Below are positions 11,675-22,419 of a stretch of 64,000 bases of DNA, piece by piece. The stretch is from contig NW_025963549.1 of assembly GCF_910591885.1 (NCBI RefSeq), forward strand, positions 3,286,001 through 3,350,000, written 5' to 3'. Within the stretch, counting starts at the first letter, position 1; each line of letters begins with the position of its first letter. The notes under the pieces are model-generated. The model was not told the DNA's origin and did no database searches. It saw only the letters and a program-made list of their open reading frames with translations. A program made the position numbers and the translations under genes. The stretch comes from Bombus terrestris (Eukaryota; Arthropoda; Insecta; Hymenoptera; Apidae).

Positions 11675-13373
11675 GGACGCGTAAAGGTGTGTCACAAACC
11701 AACGGTTTGGCACATAGGGACATTGAAATATTAGCACCAGTTCGAGGAACCGCAAGTCTTTGTCGAATTACGTACTAACAAAAGTTTACAGTTTATCAGT
11801 AGCTTTACATAAGTAGTAATATTTCCACATAGTACAGTGCAACGTGTGGTCCGAAATCGCTGACAAAATTAGGCAATAACAGGAAATATATGCAAGGCAA
11901 TATAAGGTACATGTATAGCTCGGAAGTTGTAATCGTTGCTCGCTCGCTCCGCTCGCTCGTAAAAATCTAGTCCAACCTCACAACCGATCCGACACGTTAG
12001 CAAATTCGAAATAAGTCGCCTTCTTATCGAAGAACGAACGCAAGAGGGATTGGTTTTAGCTGAGGCTATAGTTTTCGAGCGCAGCGAGCGCGGGACGCGT
12101 AAAGGTGTGTCACAAACCAACGGTTTGGCACATAGGAACATTGAAATATTCGCACCAGCTCGAGGAACCGCAAGTCTTTATCGAATTGCGTACTGACAAA
12201 AGTTTACAATTTATCAATAGTTTTACATAAGTAGTAATATTTCCACATAGTACAGTGCAACGTGTGGTCCGAAATCGCTGACAAAATTAGGCAAAGCGGG
12301 AAATATATGCAAGGCAATATAAGGTATATGTATAGCTCGGAAATTATAATCGTTGCTCGCTCGCTCCGCTCGCTCGTGAAAATCTAGTCCAACCTCACAA
12401 CCGATACGACACGTAAGCAAATTTGAAATAAGTCGCCTCTATATCGAATAACGAACGCAAGAGGGATTGGTTTTAGGTTAGTCTATAGTTTTCGAGCGAG
12501 CGCAGCGAGCGCGGGACGCGTAAAGGTGTGTCACATACCAACGGTTTGGCACATAGGGACATTGAAATATTCGCACCAGCTCGAGGAACCGCAAGTCTTT
12601 ATCGAATTGCGTACTGACAAAAGTTTACATTCTATCAATAGTTTTACATAAGTAGTAATATTTCCACATAGTACAGTGCAACGTGTGGTCCGAAATCGCT
12701 GACAAAATTAGGCAAGGCGGGAAATATATGCAAGGCAATATAAGGTATATGTATAGCTCGGAAGTTGTAATCGTTGCTCGCTCGCTCCGCTCGCTCGTAA
12801 AAATCTAGTCCAACCTCACAACCGATCCGACACGTTAGCAAATTCGAAATAAGTCGCCTTCTTATCGAAGAACGAACGCAAGAGGGATTGGTTTTAGCTG
12901 AGGCTATAGTTTTCGAGCGCAGCGAGCGCGGGACGCGTAAACGTGTGTCACAATCCAACGGTTTGGCACATAGGGACATTGAAATATTCGCACCAGCTCG
13001 AGGAACCGCAAGTCTTTATCGAATTGCGTACTGACAAAAGTTTACAATTTATCAATAGTTTTACATAAGTAGTAATATTTCCACATAGTACAGTGCAACG
13101 TGTGGTCCGAAATCGCTGACAAAATTAGGCAAAGCGGGAAATATATGCAAGGCAATATAAGGTATATGTATAGCATGGAAATTGTAATCGTTGCTCGCTC
13201 GCTCCGCTCGCTCGTAAAAATCTAGTCCAACCTCACAACCGATCCGACACGTTAGCAAATATGAAATAAGTCGCCTCCTTATCGAATAACGAACGCAAGC
13301 GGGCTCGGTTTTAGGTTAGTCTATAGTTTTCGAGCGAGCGCAGCGAGCGCGGGACGCGTAAAGGTGTGTCACA

Positions 13374-16300
13374 AACCAACGGTTTGGCACAGTGGGACAT
13401 TGAAATATTCGCACCAGCCCGAGGAGCCGGAAGCCTTTATCGAATTGCGTACTGACGAAAGTTTACAGTTTACCAATAGTTTTACATAAATAGTAATATT
13501 TCCACATAGTGCAGTGCAACGTGTGGTCCGAAATCGCTGACAAAATTAGGCAATAACAAGAAATATATGCAAGGCAATATAAGGTATATGTATAGCGTGG
13601 AAATTGTAATCGATGCTCGCTCGCTCCGCTCGCTCGTAAAAATCTAGTCCATTCTCACAACCGTTCCGACACGTTAGCAAATTTGAAATAAGTCGCCTCC
13701 TTTTCGAATAGCGAACGCAAGAGGGATTGGTTTTAGGTTAGCCTATGGTGTTCGAGCAAGCGCAGCGAGCGAGGGACGCGTAATTGTGTGTCACAAACCA
13801 ACGGTTTGGCACAGTGGGACATTGAAATATTCGCACCAGCCCGAGGAGCCGGAAGCCTTTATCGAATTGCGTACTGACGAAAGTTTACAGTTTACCAATA
13901 GTTTTACATAAATAGTAATATTTCCACATAGTACAGTGCAACGTGTGGTCCGAAATCGCTGACAAAATTAGGCAATAACAAGAAATATATGCAAGGCAAT
14001 ATAAGGTATATGTATAGCGTGGAAATTGTAATCGATGCTCGCTCGCTCCGCTCGCTCGTAAAAATCTAGTCCAACCTCACAACCGTTCCGACACGTTAGC
14101 AAATTTGAAATAAGTCGCCTCCTTTTCGAATAGCGAACGCAAGAGGGATTGGTTTTAGGTTAGATTATAGTTTTCGAGCGAGCGCAGCGAGCGCGGGACG
14201 CGTAAAGGTGTGTCACAAACCAACGGTTTGGCACATAGGGACATTGAAATATTCGCACCAGCTCGAGGAACCGCAAGTCTTTATCGAATTGGGTACTGAC
14301 AAAAGTTTACAGTTTATCAATAGTTTTACATAAGTAGTAATATTTGCACATAGTACAGTGCAACGTGTGGTCCGAAATCGCTGACAAAATTAGGCAATAA
14401 CAGGAAATATATGCAAGGCAATATAAGGTACATGTATAGCTCGGAAATTGTAATCGTTGCTCGCTCGCTCCGCTCGCTCGTAAAAATCTAGTCCAACCTC
14501 ACAACCGACACGACACGTTAGCAAATTCGAAATAAGTCGCCTTCTTATCGAAGAACGAACGCAAGAGGGATTGGTTTTAGCTGAGGCTATAGTTTTCGAG
14601 CGCAGCGAGCGATGGACGCGTAAAGGTGTGTCACAAACCAACGGTTTGGCACATAGAGACATTGAAATATTCGCACCAGCCCGAGGAGTCGGAAGTCTTT
14701 ATCGAATTGCGTACTGACGAAAGTTTACAGTTTACCAATAGTTTTACATAAATAGTAATATTTCCACATAGTACAGTGCAACGTGTGGTCCGAAATCGCT
14801 GACAAAATTAGGCAATAACAGGAAATATATGCAAGGCAATATAAGGTACATGTATAGCTCGGAAGTTGCAATCGTTGCTCGCTCGCTCCGCTCGCTCGTA
14901 AAAATCTAGTCCAACCTCACAACCGATCCGACACGTTAGCAAAATCGAAATAAGTCGCCTTCTTATCGAAGAACGAACGCAAGAGGGATTGGTTTTAGCT
15001 TAGGCTATAGTTTTCGAGCGCAGCGAGCGAGGGACGCGTAAAGGTGTGTCACAAACCAACGGTTTGGCACATAGGGACATTGAAATATTCGCACCAGCTC
15101 GAGGAACCGCAAGTCTTTATCGAATTGCGTACTGACAAAAGTTTACAGTTTATCAATAGTTCTACATAAGTAGTAATATTTCCACATAGTACAGTGCAAC
15201 GTGTGGTCCGAAATCGCTGACAAAATTAGGCAATAACAGGAAATATATGCAAGGCAATATAAGGTACATGTATAGCTCGGAAGTTGTAATCGTTGCTCGC
15301 TCGCTCCGCTCGCTCGTAAAAATCTAGTCCAACCTCACAACCGAACAGACACGTTAGCAAATTTGAAATAAGTCGCCTCCATTTCCAATGACGAAAGCAA
15401 GAGGGATTGGTTTTAGGTTAGTCTATAGTTTTCGAGCGAGCGCAGCGAGCGAGGGACGCGTAAAGGTGTGTCACAAACCAACGGTTTGGCACATAGGGAC
15501 ATTGAAATATTAGCACCAGTTCGAGGAACCGCAAGTCTTTGTCGAATTACGTACTGACAAAAGTTTACAGTTTATCAATAGTTTTACATAAGTAGTAATA
15601 TTTCCACATAGTACAGTGCAACGTGTGGTCCGAAATCGCTGACAAAATTAGGCAATAACAGGAAATATATGCAAGGCAATATAAGGTACATGTATAGCTC
15701 GGAAGTTGTAATCGTTGCTCGCTCGCTCCGCTCGCTCGTAAAAATCTAGTCCAACCTCACAACCGATCCGACACGTTAGCAAATTCGAAATAAGTCGCCT
15801 TCTTATCGAAGAACGAACGCAAGAGGGATTGGTTTTAGCTGAGGCTATAGTTTTCGAGCGCAGCGAGCGCGGGACGCGTAAAGGTGTGTCACAAACCAAC
15901 GGTTTGGCACATAGGAACATTGAAATATTCGCACCAGCTCGAGGAACCGCAAGTCTTTATCGAATTGCGTACTGACAAAAGTTTACAATTTATCAATAGT
16001 TTTACATAAGTAGTAATATTTCCACATAGTACAGTGCAACGCGTGGTCCGAAATCGCTGACAAAATTAGGCAAAGCGGGAAATATATGCAAGGCAATATA
16101 AGGTATATGTATAGCTCGGAAATTATAATCGTTGCTCGCTCGCTCCGCTCGCTCGTGAAAATCTAGTCCAACCTCACAACCGATACGACACGTAAGCAAA
16201 TTTGAAATAAGTCGCCTCTATATCGAATAACGAACGCAAGAGGGATTGGTTTTAGGTTAGTCTATAGTTTTCGAGCGAGCGCAGCGAGCGCGGGACGCGT

Positions 16301-16995
16301 AAAGGTGTGTCACATACCAACGGTTTGGCACATAGGGACATTGAAATATTCGCACCAGCTCGAGGAACCGCAAGTCTTTATCGAATTGCGTACTGACAAA
16401 AGTTTACATTTTATCAATAGTTTTACATAAGTAGTAATATTTCCACATAGTACAGTGCAACGTGTGGTCCGAAATCGCTGACAAAATTAGGCAAGGCGGG
16501 AAATATATGCAAGGCAATATAAGGTATATGTATAGCTCGGAAGTTGTAATCGTTGCTCGCTCGCTCCGCTCGCTCGTAAAAATCTAGTCCAACCTCACAA
16601 CCGATCCGACACGTTAGCAAATTCGAAATAAGTCGCCTTCTTATCGAAGAACGAACGCAAGTGGGATTGGTTTTAGCTGAGGCTATAGTTTTCGAGCGCA
16701 GCGAGCGCGGGACGCGTAAACGTGTGTCACAATCCAACGGTTTGGCACATAGGGACATTGAAATATTCGCACCAGCTCGAGGAACCGCAAGTCTTTATCG
16801 AATTGCGTACTGACAAAAGTTTACAATTTATCAATAGTTTTACATAAGTAGTAATATTTCCACATAGTACAGTGCAACGTGTGGTCCGAAATCGCTGACA
16901 AAATTAGGCAAAGCGGGAAATATATGCAAGGCAATATAAGGTATATGTATAGCATGGAAATTGTAATCGTTGCTCGCTCGCTCCGCTCGCTCGTA
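13374..16995 (+). repeat. 9-mer HOR, 3,779 bp, copy 2
   Basis: Starts 13472, 13894, 14316, 14734, 15152, 15574, 15992, 16413 and 16830, each exactly 3,779 bp after copy 1, with the same sequence of lengths. Differences are few: GACACGACACG and GCGATGGACG in the unit at 14316, CATTTCCAATGACG in the unit at 15152, CAACGCGTGGTCC in the unit at 15992. Identity ends just after the left arm of the unit at 16830, where copy 1 has GTAAAAATC and this copy has GTATAAATC. No gene. Confidence 0.9.
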
Positions 16996-17930
16996 TAAAT
17001 CTAGTCCAACCTCACAACCGATCCGACACGTTAGCAAATTTGAAATAAGTCGCCTCATTATCCAATAACGAACGCAAGAGGGCTTGGTTTTAGGTTAGAC
17101 TATATTTTTCGAGCGAGCGCAGCGAGCGAGGGACGCGTAAAGGTGTGTCACAAACTAACGGCTTGGCACATAGGGACATTGAAATATTCGCACCAGCCCG
17201 AGGAACCGCAAGTCTTTATCGAATTGCGTACTGACAAAAGTTTACAGTTTATCAATAGCTTTACATAAATAGTAAAATTTCCATATAGTACAGTGCAACG
17301 TGTTGTCCGAAATCGCTGACAAAATTAGGCAAAGCAGGAAATATATGCAAGGCAATATAAGGTATATGTATAGCGTGGAAATTGTAATCGTTGCTCGCTC
17401 GCTCCGCTCGCTCGTAAAAATCTAGTCCAACCTCACAACCGATCCGACACGTTAGCAAATTCGAAATAAGTCGCCTTCTTATCGAAGAACGAACGCAAGA
17501 GGGATTGGTTTTAGCTGAGGCTATAGTTTTCGAGCGCAGCGAGCGAGGGACGCGTAAAGGTGTGTCACAAACCAACGGTTTGGCACATAGGGACATTGAA
17601 ATATTCGCACCAGCTCGAGGAACCGCAAGTCTTTATCGAATTGCGTACTGACAAAAGTTTACAGTTTATCAATAGTTTTACATAAATAGTAATATTTGCA
17701 CATAGTACAGTGCAACGTGTGGTCCGAAATCGCTGACAAAATTAGGCAAAGCAGGAAACATATGCAAGGCAATATAAGGTATATGTATAGCTCGGAAATT
17801 GTAATCGTTGCTCGCTCGCTCCGCTCGCTCGTAAAAATCTAGTCCAACCTCACAACCGATCCGACACGTTAGCAAATATGAAATAAGTCGCCTCCTTATC
17901 GAATAACGAACGCAAGCGGGCTCGGTTTTC
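16996..17930 (+). repeat. S/L1 mosaic, unit starts 17251 and 17668
   Basis: The segment from 16,996 to about 17,667 (CATTATCCAATAACG, ACTATATTTTTCG, ATAGCTTTACATAAATAG) is the same type as the 53.2-53.9 kb segment and its copies at 55.3, 57.9 and 60.0 kb. The unit at 17668 has TTTGCACATAG and GGAAACATATGC and changes within its spacer to the L1 form GGTTTTCGGTTAGAC. No gene. Confidence 0.85.
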
Positions 17931-19262
17931 GGTTAGACTAAAGTTTTCGAGCGAGCGCAGCGGGCGAGGGACGCGTAAAGGTGTGTCACAAACCAACGGC
18001 TTGGCACATAGGGACATTGAAATATTCGCACCAGCCCGAGGAGCCGGAAGCCTTTATCGAATTGCCTACTGACGAAAGTTTACAGTTTACCAATAGTTTT
18101 ACATAAATAGTAATATTTCCACATAGTACAGTGCAACGTGTTGTCCGAAATCGCTGACAAAATTAGGCAATAACAGGAAATATATGCAAGGCAATATAAG
18201 GTATATGTATAGCGTGGAAATTGTAATCGTAGCTCGTTCGCTCCTCTCGCTCGTATAAATCTAGTCCAATTTCACAACCGATCCGACACGTTAGCAAATA
18301 TGAAATAAGTCGCCTCATTATCGAATAACGAACGCAAGAGGGCTTGGTTTTAGGTTAGACTATACTTTTCGAGCGAGCGCAGCGAGCGAGGGACACGTAA
18401 AGGTGGGTCACAGACTATCGGCTTGGCACATAGGGACATTGAAATATTCGCACCAGCCCGAGGAGCCGGAAGTCTTTATCGAATTGGGTACTGACGAAAG
18501 TTTACAGTTTATCAATAGTTTTACATAAATAGTAATATTTCCACATAGTACAGTGCAACGTGTGGTCCGAAATCGCTGACAAAATTAGGCAATAACAAGA
18601 AATATATGCAAGGCAATATAAGGTAAATGTACAGCGTGGAAATTGTAATCGATGCTCGCTCGCTCCGCTCGCTCGTGAAAATCTAGTCCAACATCACAAC
18701 CGTTCCGACACGTTAGCAAATTTGAAATAAGTCGCCTCCCTATCGAATAGCGAACGCAAGAGGGATTGGTTTTAGGGTAGCCTATGTTGTTCGAGCAAGC
18801 GCAGCGAGCGAGGGACGCGGAATTGAGTGTCACAAACCAACGGTTTGGCACAGTGGGACATTGAAATATTCGCACCAGCCCGAGGAGCCGGAAGCCTTTA
18901 TCGAATTGCGTACTGACGAAAGTTTACAGTTTACCAATAGTTTTACATAAATAGTAATATTTCCACATAGTGCAGTGCAACGTGTGGTCCGAAATCGCTG
19001 ACAAAATTAGGCAATAACAAGAAATATATGCAAGGCAATATAAGGTATATGTATAGCGTGGAAATTGTAATCGATGCTCGCTCGCTCCGCTCGCTCGTAA
19101 AAATCTAGTCCATTCTCACAACCGTTCCGACACGTTAGCAAATTTGAAATAAGTCGCCTCCTTTTCGAATAGCGAACGCAAGAGGGATTGGTTTTAGGTT
19201 AGCCTATGGTGTTCGAGCAAGCGCAGCGAGCGAGGGACGCGTAATTGTGTGTCACAAACCAA
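17931..19262 (+). repeat. L1/L2 segment repeating 8.7-10.0 kb
   Basis: Unit starts 18089, 18511 and 18933 correspond to 8849, 9271 and 9693 at an offset of 9,240 bp, including private changes such as CCAATTTCACAACCG, GGTAAATGTACAGCG and CATAGTGCAGTGC. The copy ends within the 18933 unit, where GGCACAGTGGG is replaced by GGCACATAGGG. No gene. Confidence 0.86.
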
Positions 19263-20614
19263 CGGTTTGGCACATAGGGACATTGAAATATTCGCACCAG
19301 CTCGAGGAACCGCAAGTCTTTATCGAATCGCGTACTGACAAAAGTTTACAGTTTTCCAATAGTTTTACATAAGTAGTAATATTTCCACATAGTACAGTGC
19401 AACGTGTGGTCCGAAATCGCTGACAAAATTAGGCAATAACAGGAAATATATGCAAGGCAATATAAGGTACATGTATAGCTCGGAAGTTGTAATCGTTGCT
19501 CGCTCGCTCCGCTCGCTCGTAAAAATCTAGTCCAACATCACAACCGATCCGACACGTTAGCAAATTCGAAATAAGTCGCCTTCTTATCGAAGAACGAACG
19601 CAAGAGGGATTGGTTTTAGCTGAGGCTATAGTTTTCGAGCGCAGCGAGCGCGGGACGCGTAAAGGTGTGTCACAATCCAACGGTTTGGCACATAGGGACA
19701 TTGAAATATTCGCACCAGCTCGAGGAACCGCAAGTCTTTATCGAATTGCGTACTGACAAAAGTTTACAATTTATCAATAGTTTTACATAAGTAGTAATAT
19801 TTCCACATAGTACAGTGCAACGTGTGGTCCGAAATCGCTGACAAAATTAGGCAAAGCGGGAAATATATGCAAGGCAATATAAGGTATATGTATAGCTCGG
19901 AAATTATAATCGTTGCTCGCTCGCTCCGCTCGCTCGTGAAAATCTAGTCCAACCTCACAACCGATCCGACACGTTAGCAAATTTGAAATAAGTCGCCCCC
20001 ATATCGAATAACGAACGCAAGAGGGATTGGTTTTAGGTTAGTCTATAGTTTTCGAGCGAGCGCAGCGAGCGCGGGACGCGTAAAGGTGTGTCACAAACCA
20101 ACGGTTTGGCACATAGGGACATTGAAATATTCGCACCAGCTCGAGGAACCGCAAGTCTTTATCGAATTGCGTACTGACAAAAGTTTACAGTTTATCAATA
20201 GTTTTACATAAGTAGTAATATTTGCACATAGTACAGTGCAACGTGTGGTCCGAAATCGCTGACAAAATTAGGCAAAGCAGGAAATATATGCAAGGCAATA
20301 TAAGGTATATGTATAGCTCGGAAATTGTAATCGTTGCTCGCTCGCTCCGCCCGCTCGTAAAAATCTAGTCCAACCTCACAACCGAACTGACACGTTAGCA
20401 AATTTGAAATAAGTCGCCTCCATATCGAATAACTAACGCAAGCGGGCTTGGTTTTAGGTTAGGCTATAGTTTTCGAGCGAGCGAGGCGAGCGAGGGACGC
20501 GTAAAGGTGTGTCACAAACCAACGGTTTGGCACATAGGGACATGGAAATATTAGCACCAGCCCGAGGAGCCGGAAGTCCTTATCGAATTGCGTACTGACG
20601 AAAGTTTACAGTTT
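19263..20614 (+). repeat. S monomers shared with the right end of the window
   Basis: Unit starts are 19355, 19773 and 20194 (lengths 418, 421, 421). The three units reappear at 62724, 63142 and 63563, all at offset 43,369 bp. The unit at 20194 is unusual: its left arm reads CTCCGCCCGCTCG, its right arm is rearranged to GAGCGAGGCGAGCG, and it carries AATAACTAACGCAAGCGGG; the unit at 63563 has the same three changes. No gene. Confidence 0.87.
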
Positions 20615-22419
20615 ATCAATAGTTATACATAAATAGTAATATTTCCACATAGTACAGTACAATGTGTGGTCCGAAATCGCTGACAAAATTAGGCAATAAC
20701 AGGAAATATATGCAAGGGAATATAAGGTATATGTATAGCATGGAAATTGTAATCGTTGCTCGCTCGCTCCGCTCGCTCGTATAAATCCAGTCCAACCTCA
20801 CAACCGATGCGACACGTTAGCAAATTTGAAATAAGTCGCCTTCTTATCGAAGAACGAACGCAAGAGGTATTGGTTTTAGCTGAGGCTATAGTTTTCGAGC
20901 GCAGCGAGCGAGGGACGCGTAAAGGTGTGTCACAAACCAACGGTTTGGCACATAGGGACATTGAAATATTCGCACCAGCTCGAGGAACCGCAAGTCTTTA
21001 TCGAATTGCGTACTGACAAAAGTTTACAGTTTATCAATAGTTTTACATAAATAGTAATATTTGCACATAGTACAGTGCAACGTGTGGTCCGAAATCGCTG
21101 ACAAAATTAGGCAAAGCAGGAAATATATGCAAGGCAATATAAGGTATATGTATAGCTCGGAAATTGTAATCGTTGCTCGCTCGCTCCGCTCGCTCGTAAA
21201 AATCTAGTCCAACCTCACAACCGATCCGACACGTTAGCAAATTCGAAATAAGTCGCCTTCTTATCGAAGAACGAACGCAAGGGGGATTGGTTTTAGCTGA
21301 GGCTATAGTTTTCGAGCGCAGCGAGTGAGGGACGCGTAAAGGTGTGTCACAAACCAACGGTTTGGCACATAGAGACATTGAAATATTCGCACCAGCCCGA
21401 GGAGCCGGAAGTCTTTATCGAACTGCGTACTGACAAAAGTTTACAGTTTACCAATAGTTTTACATAAATAGTAATATTTCCACATAGTACAGTGCAACGT
21501 GTGGTCCGAAATCTCTGACAAAATTTGGCAATAACAGGAAATATATGCAAGGCAATATAAGGTATATGTATAGCATGGAAATTGTAATCGTTGCTCGCTC
21601 GCTCCGCTCGCTCGTATAAATCCAGTCCAACCTCACAACCGATCCGACACGTTAGCAAATTTGAAATAAGTCGCCTCATTATCCAATAACGCACGCAAGA
21701 GGGCTTGGTTTTAGGTTAGACTATATTTTTCGACCGAGCGCAGCGAGCGAGGGACGCGTAAAGGTGTGTCACAAACCAACTGTTTGGCACATAGGGACAT
21801 TGAAATATTCGCACCAGCCCGAGGAGCCGGAAGTCCTTATCGAATTGCGTACTGACGAAAGTTTACAGTTTACCAATAGTTTTACATAAATAGTAATATT
21901 TCCACATAGTACAGTGCAACGTCTGGTCCGAAATCGCTGACAAAATTAGGCAATAACAGGAAATATATGCAAGGCAATATAAGGTACATGTATAGCTCGG
22001 AAGTTGCAATCGTTGCTCGCTCGCTCCGCTCGCTCGTAAAAATCTAGTCCAACCTCACAACCGATCCGACACGTTAGCAAATTCGAAATAAGTCGCCTTC
22101 TTATCGAAGAACGAACGCAAGCGGGCTTGGTTTTAGGTTAGGCTATACTTTTCGAGCGAGCGCAGCGAGCGAGGGACGCGTAAAGGTGTGTCACAAACCA
22201 ACGGTTTGGCACATAGGGACATTGAAATATTCGCACAAGCCCGAGGAACCGCAAGCCTTTATCGAATTACGTACTGACAAAAGTTTACAGTTTATCAATA
22301 GTTTTACATAAATAGTAATATTTTCACACAGTACGGTACAGTGTGTGGTCCGAAATCGCTGACAAAATTTGGCAATAACAGGAAATATATGCAAGGCAAT
22401 ATAAGGTATATGTATAGCA
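20615..22419 (+). repeat. Irregular, chimeric monomers between HOR domains
   Basis: Unit starts are 20615, 21033, 21450, 21872 and 22294 (lengths 418, 417, 422, 422, 422). No copy of this series is seen elsewhere in the window. The unit at 21872 is a clear chimera: S type through GAAGAACGAACGCAAG (GTACATG, GAAGTTGCAATCG, AAAAATC), then L1 type (CGGGCTTGGTTTTAGG, CTATACTTTTCGAG), with the switch in the spacer between the arms. The units at 20615 and 21450 have TCCAGTCC instead of TCTAGTCC. An 86-codon plus-strand frame at 20,756-21,016 is a by-product of the repeat. No gene. Confidence 0.85.

Larger units (their letters stand above)
11373..11794 (+). repeat. Reference 422-bp monomer
   Basis: A full-length unit chosen because both GC-rich arms are intact. 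In order it holds: the phase marker (1-15); GTAATATTTCCACATAGTAC (about 24-43); GTCCGAAATCGCTGAC (about 56-71); an AT-rich stretch around GCAATATAAGG (about 90-135); the left inverted arm (145-165); a spacer with TCTAGTCCAACCTC, CGTTAGCAAATTTG and AATAAGTCGCC (166-281); the right inverted arm (282-302); GGTGTGTCACAAACCAACGG; ACATTGAAATATTAGCACCA; and a 3' end with ACAAAAGTTTACAG. There is no convincing start-to-stop gene. The segments ACATTGAAATATT and AATAAGTCGCC are nearly invariant across all copies. The start point is arbitrary because the array is tandem. Confidence 0.93.
9595..13373 (+). repeat. 9-mer HOR, 3,779 bp, copy 1
   Basis: Nine monomers: starts 9693, 10115, 10537, 10955, 11373, 11795, 12213, 12634, 13051, with lengths 422, 422, 418, 418, 422, 418, 421, 417, 421. 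Position marks recur 3,779 bp later: CATAGTGCAGTGC (9693), TTTGCACATAG (10537), GAAGTTGCAATCG with AGCAAAATCG (10955), AGTTCTACATAAG with ACCGAACAGACAC (11373), ATTAGCACCAGTTCG (end of the 11373 unit) and AGGCAAGGCGGG (12634). The order is two L2 units followed by S-type units. No gene. Confidence 0.9.

Noticed and set aside
11674..11720. Small hairpin CAAACC-AAC-GGTTTG after the right arm
   Set aside because: Six-base stem with a three-base loop in units with CACAAACCAACGGTTTGG, but many units read AATCC or GGCTTGG, which break it without compensation; no terminator or RNA gene is suggested.
11703..11794. CENP-B-box-like match around ATTCGCACCAGCCCGAG, present near the 3' end of many monomers
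   Set aside because: Only 7 of 9 fixed positions of the box agree (CCGA in place of CGGG). About one such match per 422 bp on both strands is expected by chance, and another 7-of-9 match exists in the same region on the other strand.
20756..21016. Plus-strand 86-codon frame
   Set aside because: It spans parts of two satellite units, is antisense to other equally weak frames and is closed in almost all other copies.
21347..21694. Minus-strand open frames of 60-115 codons in most monomers (this is the longest), with similar predicted peptides
   Set aside because: They recur only because the repeat recurs. They start and stop at different monomer positions as the 1- and 4-bp indels shift the frame, 422 is not a multiple of 3, they have no recognisable domain, and the same DNA includes the inverted-repeat arm. 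No frame continues through several monomers.
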